From contig NZ_BAABLF010000001.1 of assembly GCF_039544205.1 (NCBI RefSeq), positions 62,001 to 126,000 on the forward strand: a DNA stretch of 64,000 bases. Reading direction: 5' to 3'. Below, one piece after another: positions 1 through 9,604 of the stretch (the first letter of the stretch is position 1; the number at the start of each line of letters is the position of its first letter). A model generated the notes under the pieces. That model did not search any database and had not been told where the DNA came from. It was given only the letters and a program-made list of their open reading frames with translations. Source of the stretch: Ferrimonas gelatinilytica. Its GTDB lineage: Bacteria > Pseudomonadota > Gammaproteobacteria > Enterobacterales > Shewanellaceae. The position numbers and the translations under genes are program-made.

Positions 1-54
1 CTGGTACTTTGCCGCGCCAACCCTTCCCTTTCAACCCGTCAGGTCTCCTCTCCT

Positions 55-1614
55 ATGTTTGAACTTCGCAGTAACCCAGACGCCACGGTTCGTGCCGATC
101 TGCTCTCCGGCCTCACCGTTGCGCTGGCCCTGGTGCCCGAAGCCGTGGCCTTCGCCTTCGTGGCCGGGGTCGAGCCCATGGTGGGGCTCTACGCCGCCTT
201 CCTGGTCGGCCTGATCACCGCCATCTTCGGTGGCCGGCCCGGCATGATCTCCGGCGCAACCGGCGCACTGGCGGTGGTGATGGTGGCGCTGGTGGCGGAC
301 CACGGGATCCAGTACCTCTTTGCCACTGTGGTCCTGATGGGGCTGCTGCAGATCCTCGCCGGTGCCCTGAGACTGGGAAAGTTCATCCGTCTGGTGCCCC
401 ACCCAGTGATGCTGGGGTTTGTTAATGGCCTCGCCATCGTTATTTTCCTGGCCCAGTTGGGTCAGTTCAAGGTTCAGGACGCCACGGGTAACTGGGTCTG
501 GATGCAGGGACAGGCGCTCTATCTGATGCTGGGGCTCATCGCACTGACCATGGCGATCATCCACTTCCTGCCCAAGATCACCACCGCCTTCCCCTCCTCC
601 CTGGCGGCGATCCTGGTGGTCACCGGACTGGTGCACGGACTGGATCTGGACACCGCCTCCGTGGTGGATTTTGTCCGTGCCATGACCGGTGACACCACCG
701 CCACCCTGGAGGGTACCCTGCCCACCTTCGCCATCCCGGCGGTGCCCCTGAACTGGGAAACCCTGACCATCATCTTTCCCTACGCCTTGGTGCTAGCCGC
801 CATCGGCCTGATTGAATCCCTGCTGACTCTGACCCTAGTGGACGAACTGACCCAGACCCGAGGCAAGGGCAACCGCGAGTGTGTGGGCCAGGGTGCCGCC
901 AACGTCGTGACCGGTTTCTTCGGCGGCATGGGCGGTTGCGCCATGATTGGCCAGTCGATGATCAACATCAACTCCGGCGGCCGCTCCCGACTCTCCGGCG
1001 CCTCGGCAGCACTGTTCCTGCTCGGCTTTATCCTGTTCGGTGCCCATCTGATCGAGATGATCCCCATCGCCGCCCTGGTGGGCGTCATGTTCATGGTGGT
1101 TCTGGGGACCTTCGAATGGTCGAGCCTGCGGATCATGGGCAAGATCCCCAAGGCGGATGCCATGGTGATTGTTTTGGTATCGGCGGTGACGGTAATCACC
1201 GATCTGGCGGTCGCGGTCTTTGTGGGCGTGGTGATCTCCGCGCTGCGCTTCGCCTGGGAGCATGCCACCCATATGACGGCCAAGACCCACATCAATGAGC
1301 AGGGCTGGAAGAGCTACCAGCCCCAGGGGCCACTGTTTTTCGCCTCAGTTACCAGTTTCCTGGATCTGTTCGACGCCAAGAACGACCCCGAGGAGGTGAT
1401 CGTGGATTTTCGGGACTCCCGGGTCGCGGATCACTCCGCTCTGGAGGCGATCGACACCCTGGCTGAGCGTTACCTGCGGGAGGGCAAGCGCCTTCACCTG
1501 CGCCACCTGAGTGCCGAATGTCGGCAGTTACTGGATAAAGCGGGGGATCTGGTGGAGGTCAACCTGCTGGAGGATCCGGATTACAAGGTCGCGACCGACC
1601 GCTTGGCGGGGTGA
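55..1614 (+). CDS. SulP family anion transporter with STAS domain
   Basis: A 519-aa inner-membrane protein of the SulP (SLC26-like) family, predicted to move sulfate, bicarbonate or another anion. The N-terminal 400 residues are almost entirely hydrophobic helices and include the SulP-type stretch with GLYAAF and the GATGALAVV segment. Residues from about 420 to 515 form a soluble C-terminal STAS domain (PLFFASVTSFLDLF through the ALEAIDTLAERY segment). The length is normal for short SulP proteins. No strong Shine-Dalgarno is visible before the ATG, so the exact start is less certain than the family. The substrate cannot be told from sequence. The next gene is convergent and begins 17 bp after the stop. 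Confidence 0.92.
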   Translation: MFELRSNPDATVRADLLSGLTVALALVPEAVAFAFVAGVEPMVGLYAAFLVGLITAIFGGRPGMISGATGALAVVMVALVADHGIQYLFATVVLMGLLQILAGALRLGKFIRLVPHPVMLGFVNGLAIVIFLAQLGQFKVQDATGNWVWMQGQALYLMLGLIALTMAIIHFLPKITTAFPSSLAAILVVTGLVHGLDLDTASVVDFVRAMTGDTTATLEGTLPTFAIPAVPLNWETLTIIFPYALVLAAIGLIESLLTLTLVDELTQTRGKGNRECVGQGAANVVTGFFGGMGGCAMIGQSMININSGGRSRLSGASAALFLLGFILFGAHLIEMIPIAALVGVMFMVVLGTFEWSSLRIMGKIPKADAMVIVLVSAVTVITDLAVAVFVGVVISALRFAWEHATHMTAKTHINEQGWKSYQPQGPLFFASVTSFLDLFDAKNDPEEVIVDFRDSRVADHSALEAIDTLAERYLREGKRLHLRHLSAECRQLLDKAGDLVEVNLLEDPDYKVATDRLAG

Positions 1615-1631
1615 CCGCCTGACGGGGCCCC

Positions 1632-3557
1632 TTACGCCACAGTGTGTGCCCCGGACTTCTCCTCACCCTTTGCACTGTTCGGCGCAGGCAGCGCCCTTTT
1701 ACTGCGCTGCTTGTGCCGGTACATCCGCTGGTCCGCGACCTCCAGCGCCTGATCACAGCTGAGATCCTGCCCATCGAGCGCGCACACCCCCCAGGAGAGG
1801 CGCAGGATAGCGCGATCGCAACCTGGTATCGCCAGCGGCACCCCAGGATCCAGGATCCCCTGGCAAAACTGTTCCCCCTGGCCCTCGTCGGTATTCACCA
1901 GCAATATCAGGAACTCATCCCCCCCGAATCGACCCACCATATCCGACTGACGGACGTTCTGCTTGAGGTACTCTGCCACCTTGATCAACACCTGATCACC
2001 GATGCCGTGGCCGAGTTCATCATTGATCTCCTTGAAGTCGTTGAGGTCGATAAACACCAGCGCCGCGCTGCTCCCATGGCGCTGACAGCGCACGCTCTCC
2101 CGTCGCAACTCCATCATAAAGGCCTGGCGGTTGAGTAGCCCGGTGAGCGGCTCCATGCGGGCCGACTCGGAGAGTTCACAATAAGCTCGGTTGAGCTTTT
2201 GCAGCGAGCCGTGCAGTTCATCCCGACGCCGAACTTCGTCCGTCACATCCTGGATCACCCCCACCAAGTACTGCTGCTCCCCTTCGCCATCGAGGATCCC
2301 CTGCCCCCGGTCCCGCACAAACCGGATGGTCCCATCCGGACGGCAGACCCGGTACTGGAGATCCCACCCCTGGGCCGCCAGGCGATCCCCCCGACCGGCC
2401 ATCACCGCATCCCTGTCCTCAGGGTGGATCTGGGACAGCAACAAACCAGGGTTGTCATACAGCTCCCCTCTTGTGCGGCCCAGGAGGGTTTCCACGCCCG
2501 CATTAACATAGTGGAAGCGGGTCAGGTCCGGCGTGGCGATCCAGGCCAGTGCCTGTTCGGACCAATACTCCACCATTACCCGTAGTTTGTGCTCCGAGGC
2601 CGACAGGGCCCGCTGGGCGCGCTTCTCCTCACTCACATCCTCGATGGCCACAATGAAATAATCCGGATCCGCCGTCACCAGGGTCACCGTCAACCGGCCC
2701 CAGACACGATGGCCATCCCGGTGCAGGTATCGCACATCGGCGCAGTAGTGGCTGCGCTGGCCGGAGAGCAAGGTCTCGAACTGGCGCAGATCCCCGGGGA
2801 CATCCTCAGGGCAGGTGATGCTGTGCAACTCCCGGTCCACCAACTCCTCCTTGCTGTAACCGATAAAATCGGTAAATGCTTGGTTTACATTAATAAAGTG
2901 CCCACTGAGACTCATGTGCGCCAGGCCAATGGCCCCCAGCTCGAAGGTATCGGCAAAGCGCTGCGCCAGATCAGAGACCCCCTGCCCCACCTCGTCGCAG
3001 TGGGCCGCCCGCACACTCAGCAGGGCCAGGGCATAGGGGCGTCGGCGAAAGGAGAGACGCTTGAAGCGCAGCAGCACTTTGCGGTCCGGCTCACTGAAGG
3101 AGAGCCAGACCCGGCTGCCCAGTTCACCGTCGGTTTTGAAAAAAAGATCCCTCTGGTGCTGGAAGTGTGCCCGCTGACCCGGGGCGATGGCGCCTTCGAG
3201 CTCGATGACGCCGGAGGCCTGCTCCCCCTGGAAACCACTCTTGTTCAGCCAGATCTGACCTGCCCGACTCATGGCCACCGTCCGCCCCTCGCTGTCGAGG
3301 ATCACCGCCGGATCCGGCCAGCCCCTGAGCCAGCGCTGCCAGTAGCTCTTCGGGGTCACAAAGAGGAGGCTGAGCGAAGCGGCCAACAAGCCCAGTGCCA
3401 GAACCAGGATGGTTAACAGCAGAAGCGGGGGAACGGTAAGGGAGAGGACCAGGCTGAGAAGTTCACCGGACAGCTCAACATCCGGAAGCCAGAGCAGCAG
3501 CGCAAGCGCACTGCCGCAGGCACCGACGAAGAGCAGTTTTAAGGTTTTTTCAGCCAC
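1632..3557 (-). CDS. Membrane-bound PAS-domain diguanylate cyclase
   Basis: A 641-aa signalling protein predicted to make cyclic di-GMP. Two hydrophobic segments near the N terminus (about 8-27 and 33-67) anchor it in the inner membrane. Up to three PAS-like sensor regions follow; the clearest carry the IGLAHMSLSGHFINVNQAF and DLTRFHYVNAGVETLLGR type signatures, each followed by a PAC-like strand. The C terminus (about 455-620) is a GGDEF domain with an intact RFGGDEF signature, so cyclase activity is expected; no EAL domain is present. The start is a GTG preceded by GGAG six bases upstream. It lies downstream of the PTS operon but is separated from it by a strong terminator, so it is probably transcribed separately. 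Confidence 0.92.
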   Translation of the reverse strand: MAEKTLKLLFVGACGSALALLLWLPDVELSGELLSLVLSLTVPPLLLLTILVLALGLLAASLSLLFVTPKSYWQRWLRGWPDPAVILDSEGRTVAMSRAGQIWLNKSGFQGEQASGVIELEGAIAPGQRAHFQHQRDLFFKTDGELGSRVWLSFSEPDRKVLLRFKRLSFRRRPYALALLSVRAAHCDEVGQGVSDLAQRFADTFELGAIGLAHMSLSGHFINVNQAFTDFIGYSKEELVDRELHSITCPEDVPGDLRQFETLLSGQRSHYCADVRYLHRDGHRVWGRLTVTLVTADPDYFIVAIEDVSEEKRAQRALSASEHKLRVMVEYWSEQALAWIATPDLTRFHYVNAGVETLLGRTRGELYDNPGLLLSQIHPEDRDAVMAGRGDRLAAQGWDLQYRVCRPDGTIRFVRDRGQGILDGEGEQQYLVGVIQDVTDEVRRRDELHGSLQKLNRAYCELSESARMEPLTGLLNRQAFMMELRRESVRCQRHGSSAALVFIDLNDFKEINDELGHGIGDQVLIKVAEYLKQNVRQSDMVGRFGGDEFLILLVNTDEGQGEQFCQGILDPGVPLAIPGCDRAILRLSWGVCALDGQDLSCDQALEVADQRMYRHKQRSKRALPAPNSAKGEEKSGAHTVA

Positions 3558-3682
3558 ATATCACTCCAAAGTTTAGGTCGTTGGCGGCCATGCCAAGGTG
3601 CTGCATTGAGCTTAGAACAGCCCACAGAGAAGGAGGGGGAGTGATGGAAGATCCGTTCGATTTTTGTGGCACCGAAGGGCCA

Positions 3683-3721
3683 AAAAACAAAAAAGCCCCC
3701 GGGATCGGAGATCCCGGGGGC
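3683..3721 (-). terminator. Rho-independent terminator of the PTS operon
   Basis: A perfect 12-bp stem (3695-3706 with 3710-3721, loop GGA) is followed on the minus strand by a T-rich tract (A-rich on plus, 3683-3694). It lies just past the ptsG stop codon. Confidence 0.9.
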
Positions 3722-3743
3722 CGCTTGAACAGCTTTATGACGC

Positions 3744-5453
3744 TTAGGATCGAACCGCCTGACCCAGGGCGGAGCCCAGCGCCTCGGTATTGTCCGCAAA
3801 GAGCAGGTGGGCCGTGTTGGCGTTGAGCACCAGCAGGTGCACCACCCCCAAGGCTGACAACGCCTCGGCATCAAGGGCAGCGGTATCAGCGACGTTGATC
3901 CGAAGCCGATTGTCCGCCACGGAAGCCGCGGATTTCAGCCCGGGCAGCTGAGCCTTCAGTGCGTCGGCCTGGGCCTGCATCTCGGGGTCCATGGCCACCC
4001 CCTGGTCGCGGGCCTCCTCGGACGCCGGGGTGGCGGCCGCCGAGGGCGTGAAACCACCGCTGCGCAGCAGCTCCTCCATCTCCGTCTTGGTGTTCTCGGC
4101 AATGGTACCCACGATGGCCTGGATGGCATTCCCGGATACCAGCACACCGGAGGCGCCCAACTGCTTGAGGCGCGCCTGGTCCACCTTGCCGGGATCGACA
4201 ACCGTCATCCGCAGCCGGGTGATGCAGGAATCCACGTTGGAGAGGTTGTCGGGCCCACCAAACGCCTCGATAAACTGGCTGGCACGCTCAGTGCCGGTGG
4301 CACTGATCATCGCCTCCTGGGCCTCGATCTCCCGCCCCGGTGTTTTGAGGTCCAGGGCCTTGATCGCCACCCGGAACACCACGTAGTAAACCACCGCGTA
4401 ACCCAGCCCGACCACCAGCATCAGCGGGATCTTCTGGGCATTGGGACTCAGCACCACGAAATCGATCAGGCCGTGGGAGAAGCTGGTGCCGTGAACAATC
4501 CCCAGGGCATTGGAGACCACGTAGGCGGAGCCGGCCAGCAGGGCATGGATCCCGTAAAGCACCGGCGCCACAAACAGGAAGGCAAACTCGATCGGTTCGG
4601 TGATCCCGGTAAGGAAGGAGGTCAGCGCCGCCGACACCATCAAGGAGCCGACCTTTGCACGATTCTCCGGACGGGCACTGTGCCAGATCGCCACGGCGGC
4701 CGCAGGCAGGCCAAACATCTTGAAGAAGTAACCGCCCGCCAGCTGCCCGGCGCTGCCGTCACCCTGCATGAAGCGGGACAGCACCCCCCGCACCACTTCG
4801 CCACTCGGCAGGGTGTAGCTGCCCACTTCGAAGAAGAAGGGGGCGTTCCAGACATGGTGCAAACCAAAGGGGATCAGCGCCCGCTCCACCACGCCGTAGA
4901 TGCCAAAAGCCAGGGTCGGATTCTGGTACGCCGCCCAGTGGGAGAAAGTATCGATGGCGGCGCCGATGGGCCACCACACCACCGTCAACAGGGCACCGGC
5001 CAGGATGGCGGCAAAGCCGGTGATGATCGGCACCGCCCGCTTGCCGGAAAAGAAGCCAAGGTAAACCGGCAGCTCAAGCTTGAAGAAGCGATTGAAGGCC
5101 CAGGCGGCGATCCCGCCGGCGATGATCCCCCCGAGGACACCGGTATCGGTGCCCGGTGCCAGCAGGGTGATGGTCTTGCCCATGATCTCGTAACCGATCA
5201 GCGCCGCCACCGCCGCCACACCGTCGTTGCGGGTGAAGCCCAGGGCCACCCCCATGGCAAAGAGCAGTGCCATGTTCTCGAACACGGCACCACCGGCCTG
5301 CTGCAGCAGGGAGGAGACGATCGCCGGCAGGAAGCTGAATTGTGCGGCGCCGACCCCCAACATGATCCCCGCCACCGGAAGAACCGAAACCGGCAGCATC
5401 AGGGCCTTACCGACCTTCTGAAGGGTCGCGAATGCGTTAGTCATAATACTCAT
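3744..5453 (-). CDS. ptsG: PTS glucose-type permease IICB with an extra degenerate IIB domain
   Basis: A 569-aa inner-membrane sugar permease. The IIC domain (about 1-375) closely follows the E. coli PtsG pattern, including the SHGLIDFVVLS and KALDLKTPGRE segments, and is nearer to PtsG than to NagE. The IIB domain (about 390-465) has the phosphorylatable Cys410 in SCITRLR. After a linker of about 30 residues there is a second IIB-like fold (about 496-569, with DNRLRINV) in which the cysteine is absent. PtsG of E. coli ends after the first IIB, so this is about 90 residues longer. It follows the IIA-HPr-EI fusion gene by 36 bp, presumably its phosphate donor. A start three codons downstream (5444) would match E. 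coli PtsG better and is possible. Confidence 0.92.
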   Translation of the reverse strand: MSIMTNAFATLQKVGKALMLPVSVLPVAGIMLGVGAAQFSFLPAIVSSLLQQAGGAVFENMALLFAMGVALGFTRNDGVAAVAALIGYEIMGKTITLLAPGTDTGVLGGIIAGGIAAWAFNRFFKLELPVYLGFFSGKRAVPIITGFAAILAGALLTVVWWPIGAAIDTFSHWAAYQNPTLAFGIYGVVERALIPFGLHHVWNAPFFFEVGSYTLPSGEVVRGVLSRFMQGDGSAGQLAGGYFFKMFGLPAAAVAIWHSARPENRAKVGSLMVSAALTSFLTGITEPIEFAFLFVAPVLYGIHALLAGSAYVVSNALGIVHGTSFSHGLIDFVVLSPNAQKIPLMLVVGLGYAVVYYVVFRVAIKALDLKTPGREIEAQEAMISATGTERASQFIEAFGGPDNLSNVDSCITRLRMTVVDPGKVDQARLKQLGASGVLVSGNAIQAIVGTIAENTKTEMEELLRSGGFTPSAAATPASEEARDQGVAMDPEMQAQADALKAQLPGLKSAASVADNRLRINVADTAALDAEALSALGVVHLLVLNANTAHLLFADNTEALGSALGQAVRS

Positions 5454-5489
5454 AATCGTTGTTTTTCCATCCTGGCCTCAATGGCCCGA

Positions 5490-8069
5490 CTAGTGACCAT
5501 CCAAGGTGGCATGAAATGCCTGCATCTGGGCGCGAACCTCCGCCGCATCGGCACAGGCCATGGCGGCATCGGCCAGTGACTCACAGGCCTCCCGGCTCAG
5601 GTTACGAACCTGCTGTTTAACCTGGGGAATAACCGGCACCGAGCAGGACAGCTCGTCCACCCCCAGTCCCACCAGCAGCGGCACCGCATCCCGCTCGCCC
5701 GCCAGACCGCCACAGACCCCCGTCCACTTGCCGGCCTTGCGTGCCGCGTCGGTGGTGGCCTTGATCAGCCTCAGTACCGCCGGGTGAAGGCCATCGGCAA
5801 TCGCCGCCAGTTTGGGATGCCCCCGGTCGATCGCCAGGGTGTACTGGGTCAAATCATTGGTGCCTATAGAGAAGAAATCCACGTGGGGGGCCAGCACGTC
5901 CGCCATCAGTGCCGCAGAAGGCACCTCGATCATGATCCCCACCTCGATATCGTCCAGGTTGACCCCCAGCGCCTCGGCCTCTTGGGCCAGGATCCGCTTG
6001 GCCAGTTTCAGCTCAAACAGGCTGGAGACCATGGGGAACATGATCCGCACCCGCCCCGCGTCACTGGCCTTAAGCAGTGCGCGCAACTGCTGGCGCAGCA
6101 CCACGGGTTTGTCCAAGCCCACCCGCAGTCCCCGCTCCCCGAGGAAAGGGTTATCCTCTTTGGGCAGCGGCAGGTAGGGCAGGGGCTTATCACCGCCCAC
6201 ATCCAGCGTACGCACCACCAGGGGCCGCGACTCAAGTGCCGCGAGCACGGCTCGAATGGATTGCTCCTGCTCACTTTCGCTCGGGAAGACCGGCGATGCC
6301 TCGTAGAGAAACTCCGTGCGCAACAGGCCCACCGCTTCTCCGCCATTGGCCACCAGCTTAAGCGCGTCCTCCGCCTTGGCGATGTTACCGGCCACCTCGA
6401 TTCGTACACCGTCCCGGGTGATCGCCGGCTCATCCTTACTGGCAAAAGCTTCGGCATCGCGCTGCGCCTGCTGCTCCTGATGCTGGGCCAATGCCATCAA
6501 CTGCGCACCGGAGGGGTTCAGGCTCAATAAACCCGCGCCGGTATCCAGCAGTGCCGGGGTGTCGTGCAACTCCAGCACCCGTTCATCCACGCCGGTCAGT
6601 GCTGCGATCCCCAGTGCCCGGGCGAGAATGGCACTGTGGCTGGCGCTGCCGCCCTGGACCGTCACCATCCCCACGACCCGCTCAGGGTCGAGCTCGGCGG
6701 TATCTGAAGGGGTCAGCTCCCGCGCCACCAGGATGGTGCCTGCAGGCAGATCCGATGGGATCGCCCGTTGCGGAAGGCCCGCCAGCAGACGGGAGACCCG
6801 CTCCCCAACATCCCGAAGATCGGCAGCCCGGCCTGCCAGCACCACGTTGTCCATTGATGCCAGCTGTTTCGCCTGCTCGCTCACCGCCTCCGCCCAGGCG
6901 TAACCGGCGGATTGGCCCTGGGCGATCGCCGCCATCGCCGCATCGAACAGATCCGGGTCCGACAGCAACTCCTGGTGCGCCACGAAGATGTCCGCTTTCT
7001 GCCCCATCCCCTTAGCTCGCAGGTCGGCCACGGTCTCCTCGAGCGTCTTCCCGGCAGTCTCCACCGCCTGTGTCAGCGCCTCCCGCTCCTGACCAACGCC
7101 GCTGCCCTGCTTCACGACCTGGGGCAGTTCTGAGTTCGCCACGAAGAGGGTGCCATGGACCTGGCCCGGCGCCGCCTCGACGCCGCGCAGGGTGCCCTCT
7201 TCGTCATCCTGAGCAAAGAGCAACGAAGGTTCTGCATAGAGATCCAGCTCCGCTTGCGCTTCGGCCCTGCCCGGCTCTGCACCCGCCTCACCAAGGCCAG
7301 ACTCAAGCCCGGCAACCACGGCGCGGATCGCCGCCTCCGCATCTTCGCCCTGCGCCAACACCTGCACCTCATCGGCAAAGGCGACATTCAGGCCCATCAG
7401 TGCCACCACGGAGCGGGCGTTGACCACCGACTCATCTTTTTTCAATAGCACCGCGCTGTCGAAGCGCTTGGCAATGGCTGCCAGCGCGGCCGCGGGGCGG
7501 GCATGCAACCCTACTGGGTTGATGATGCGAACCGATTCAGAAGCCTGCATCGACTCCAGATCCTGCGCTGCAGGGGCATCCCCGTCAGCCGACGCTTTAA
7601 ACTCAACACTAAACAGCGGGTCACCCACACGAACGAAGGCCTCTTCAGTGGGGGTCAACGAGAGGATCCTGTCCTGGTCGGTCAGCAGCACCACGGTACG
7701 CAGTGAACGTGCTTTCATCGCGATCCGGTCCAGGTCCAGTTCCAGCAGCGGTGTTTTCGCCGTTACCCGCTCCCCCTGCTGCACCCGGGCGGTAAACCCC
7801 TCCCCACCGAGCTTGACCGTATCGACACCGACGTGGATAAGCAGCTCGGCACCACTGTCCGTGGTCAAGGTGACCGCGTGGCAGGCGGGGTGAACTTGGG
7901 TCACCGTCCCATCGCAGGGGGCACATAGCAGCGATTCCGTCGGATCAATGGCGTAGCCATCCCCGACCAGTCGCTGGGCAAAAGCCGGATCCGGTACCTG
8001 CGCCAGTGGGCAGGCGATCCCGGTCATCGGCGAAAGCAGTTGCAACACTGCCGATTTGGTTGCAGTCAT
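5490..8069 (-). CDS. Fused PTS protein: IIA(Glc)-HPr-Enzyme I
   Basis: An 859-aa cytoplasmic phosphocarrier chain in one polypeptide. Residues 1-155 are a Crr-like IIA domain with active His79 (LIHVGVDTV) and supporting His64. Residues 178-260 are HPr with His189 in NPVGLHARPA. From about 295 to the end is Enzyme I, with the phosphohistidine segment GGSASHSAILAR (His478) and the PEP-binding TIM barrel ending in GVCGGLAGE (Cys786). It can therefore take phosphate from PEP and hand it to the IICB encoded just downstream without separate PtsH/PtsI. Fused IIA-HPr-EI proteins are known, for example NagF of Pseudomonas; here the partner permease is PtsG-like, so glucose is the likeliest sugar. Confidence 0.95.
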   Translation of the reverse strand: MTATKSAVLQLLSPMTGIACPLAQVPDPAFAQRLVGDGYAIDPTESLLCAPCDGTVTQVHPACHAVTLTTDSGAELLIHVGVDTVKLGGEGFTARVQQGERVTAKTPLLELDLDRIAMKARSLRTVVLLTDQDRILSLTPTEEAFVRVGDPLFSVEFKASADGDAPAAQDLESMQASESVRIINPVGLHARPAAALAAIAKRFDSAVLLKKDESVVNARSVVALMGLNVAFADEVQVLAQGEDAEAAIRAVVAGLESGLGEAGAEPGRAEAQAELDLYAEPSLLFAQDDEEGTLRGVEAAPGQVHGTLFVANSELPQVVKQGSGVGQEREALTQAVETAGKTLEETVADLRAKGMGQKADIFVAHQELLSDPDLFDAAMAAIAQGQSAGYAWAEAVSEQAKQLASMDNVVLAGRAADLRDVGERVSRLLAGLPQRAIPSDLPAGTILVARELTPSDTAELDPERVVGMVTVQGGSASHSAILARALGIAALTGVDERVLELHDTPALLDTGAGLLSLNPSGAQLMALAQHQEQQAQRDAEAFASKDEPAITRDGVRIEVAGNIAKAEDALKLVANGGEAVGLLRTEFLYEASPVFPSESEQEQSIRAVLAALESRPLVVRTLDVGGDKPLPYLPLPKEDNPFLGERGLRVGLDKPVVLRQQLRALLKASDAGRVRIMFPMVSSLFELKLAKRILAQEAEALGVNLDDIEVGIMIEVPSAALMADVLAPHVDFFSIGTNDLTQYTLAIDRGHPKLAAIADGLHPAVLRLIKATTDAARKAGKWTGVCGGLAGERDAVPLLVGLGVDELSCSVPVIPQVKQQVRNLSREACESLADAAMACADAAEVRAQMQAFHATLDGH

Positions 8070-8511
8070 AGCGAACCCATCCTTTCATTCTGTTCAGAAG
8101 CGCAAACGCACCCTCTGGCATCCATCCGGGGTTATCCCGTCTGAGAGTGAGGTATTATCCTCATCACCCTAGCGTTTACGTCCTATTTTTCTGTGATTTA
8201 TCCCGTGATCTGGCACGCAAAATCCCGGCTCCCTCCAGCTTCGCTTGCGAACGAGGAAAATTGAAGCAAAAAGCGTTTTTTATCACGTTTATCTTGGCTG
8301 TTTAATGAATCGACTTCGACTCGGTTTCTGTCTGAACTCACTCTCGATCGCCGCCAAGAGCCTAGCACCGGACACTCGCGCCTACGCCGGTGGCCCCGCG
8401 AAGTCATGGCACGACGACTATACTCTGGCTGGGAAAACCGCTTGCCGAACCGCATCCTCCAGGCATTCACCCCAGAGGCATGCCACTCGGCCTTATGAGA
8501 GAGGAAAGACC
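8070..8511. other. Intergenic region between the PTS operon and the host-attachment gene
   Basis: This divergent intergenic stretch holds the inverted repeat described above and presumably both promoters. An open frame runs through part of it ahead of the next gene, but it lacks a good start and I see no protein signature in it. Confidence 0.5.
8148..8163. promoter_or_regulatory. Inverted repeat upstream of the PTS operon, possible operator
   Basis: TGAGGTATTATCCTCA has perfect 5-bp arms around an AT-rich 6-bp centre and lies about 80 bp upstream of the fused PTS gene. Position and symmetry fit a repressor site, but the binding protein is unknown. Confidence 0.35.
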
Positions 8512-8931
8512 ATGCCAGACACCTGGGTTCTTGTCGCTGACAGCTGCCACGCACGTTTTTTCACCAATGAACAGGCCAGCGGCCCTATCGTCGAACAGTA
8601 CGCACTGACCAATCCCTCAGGCCGACTTCATCGCGGTGATATCGTCTCCGATCGGCAGGGACATAATCGCAAAGGAGACATGGGCCACGAGGCCAAGGCT
8701 CAGCAGGAAGGCATTAGCCGCTTCGCATCGAGCGTGTGTGAAACCCTGGAGCAGGCCCGAAACGAGGGTGAACTCGGCAAGCTCTACGTCGTTGCACCCC
8801 CGCAGTTTCTCGGAGAGCTGCGTAAACACCAGAGCACCCCGCTGCAAAAACATGTCGCGCAGGAGCTGGGCAAGAACCTCGCCACCAGCGATGTCGACAC
8901 CATCCGGGACGCCCTGCCCAACAGACTCTGA
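8512..8931 (+). CDS. Host attachment family protein
   Basis: A 139-aa cytoplasmic protein of the family annotated as required for attachment to host cells (PF10116-like, from memory). It opens with the characteristic WVLVADSCHARFF, has the central LHRGDIVSDRQG segment, and ends with LYVVAPPQFLGELRKH and a short helix. The ATG is supported by GAGAGGAAAG upstream; the longer open frame from 8245 has no ribosome site and no family homology. The family was named for Agrobacterium attachment but occurs widely in free-living bacteria, and its fold recalls eRF1-like domains, so a stress or ribosome-related role is also possible. It stands alone between divergent genes. Confidence 0.85.
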   Translation: MPDTWVLVADSCHARFFTNEQASGPIVEQYALTNPSGRLHRGDIVSDRQGHNRKGDMGHEAKAQQEGISRFASSVCETLEQARNEGELGKLYVVAPPQFLGELRKHQSTPLQKHVAQELGKNLATSDVDTIRDALPNRL

Positions 8932-9094
8932 GATACCGCCCCGGCGGCATCACGCCTGCCGGGGCAAAAATCCCCCCCATGCCCTATCTTCCGCTCTAAC
9001 TTGTCGCACCGGCCTATAATCGAGCGGTCAGAATTTCCCCACTCGGAACTCAACGCTTTCATTTGCGAAAAGAAAGCCGTTAAAATGGCGCCAA

Positions 9095-9170
9095 CTCCCC
9101 ATAGCTCAACAGGATAGAGCAGCCGCCTCCTAAGCGGCCGATAGAGGTTCGAGTCCTCTTGGGGAGGCCA
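9095..9170 (+). tRNA. tRNA-Arg (anticodon CCT)
   Basis: A complete 76-nt cloverleaf. The acceptor stem CTCCCCA/TGGGGAG, an anticodon stem GCCGC/GCGGC around loop CTCCTAA, a T arm AGAGG/CCTCT and an encoded CCA are all present. The DNA after it is accessory in character, so it may have served as an integration site. Confidence 0.95.
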
Positions 9171-9604
9171 TATCCTCACTTTTCACCTTTAAATTCAAAA
9201 ATTTAAAAATGGTGAAAGATTTTGTGCCGCACTTGTGCCGACCCCAAACCAAAGCTTTCTTCTGCCCTTCCTGGCCTAATCCTTCGGCCAAGCCTCGATT
9301 TTCTGCACTTTGCGCTTCAACGCAATCCACTGCAAAATGGCTCCATTAGTCGTCATAACTTGCCAGCAAGACAGATGCTCCCTCTTCGCCCTAACAATCT
9401 CGAAGGGTTCTCTATTTCAGCGTTTGAGCAGATTAGGCGCCCCAGCATCCGCGGCATCACCCAAAAGATCATGAGAAGCGTTAACACGAAAGCTAAGGTA
9501 ATCGGATGCAGCGGTCTTAAAGACAATTATTATGCATTCGAAATGGTCTATCGCCGGAGACGCCAGTACGCGAAGCAGCCAAAACAATAATCAATGGGAC
9601 AGAC
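9171..9604 (+). other. Region downstream of tRNA-Arg without a supported gene
   Basis: Short open frames exist in several phases, but none has a recognisable domain, good start or terminator. The stretch could be the worn edge of an element once integrated at the tRNA. I saw no second copy of the tRNA 3' end in the window. Confidence 0.4.

Noticed and set aside
3744..5453. Calling the permease NagE because the IIA-HPr-EI partner resembles NagF
   Set aside because: The IIC sequence follows PtsG over its length, including KALDLKTPGRE and SHGLIDFVVLS, more closely than NagE.
4473..5579. Long open frame opposite ptsG
   Set aside because: Low-complexity antisense translation rich in His, Gln and Arg; no domain.
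8512..8931. Reading the host-attachment protein as a virulence factor
   Set aside because: The family name is historical; members are common in free-living bacteria and nothing else here points to host interaction.
9130..9330. Minus-strand ORF over tRNA-Arg ending MASPRGLEPLSAA
   Set aside because: Typical antisense tRNA translation artefact.
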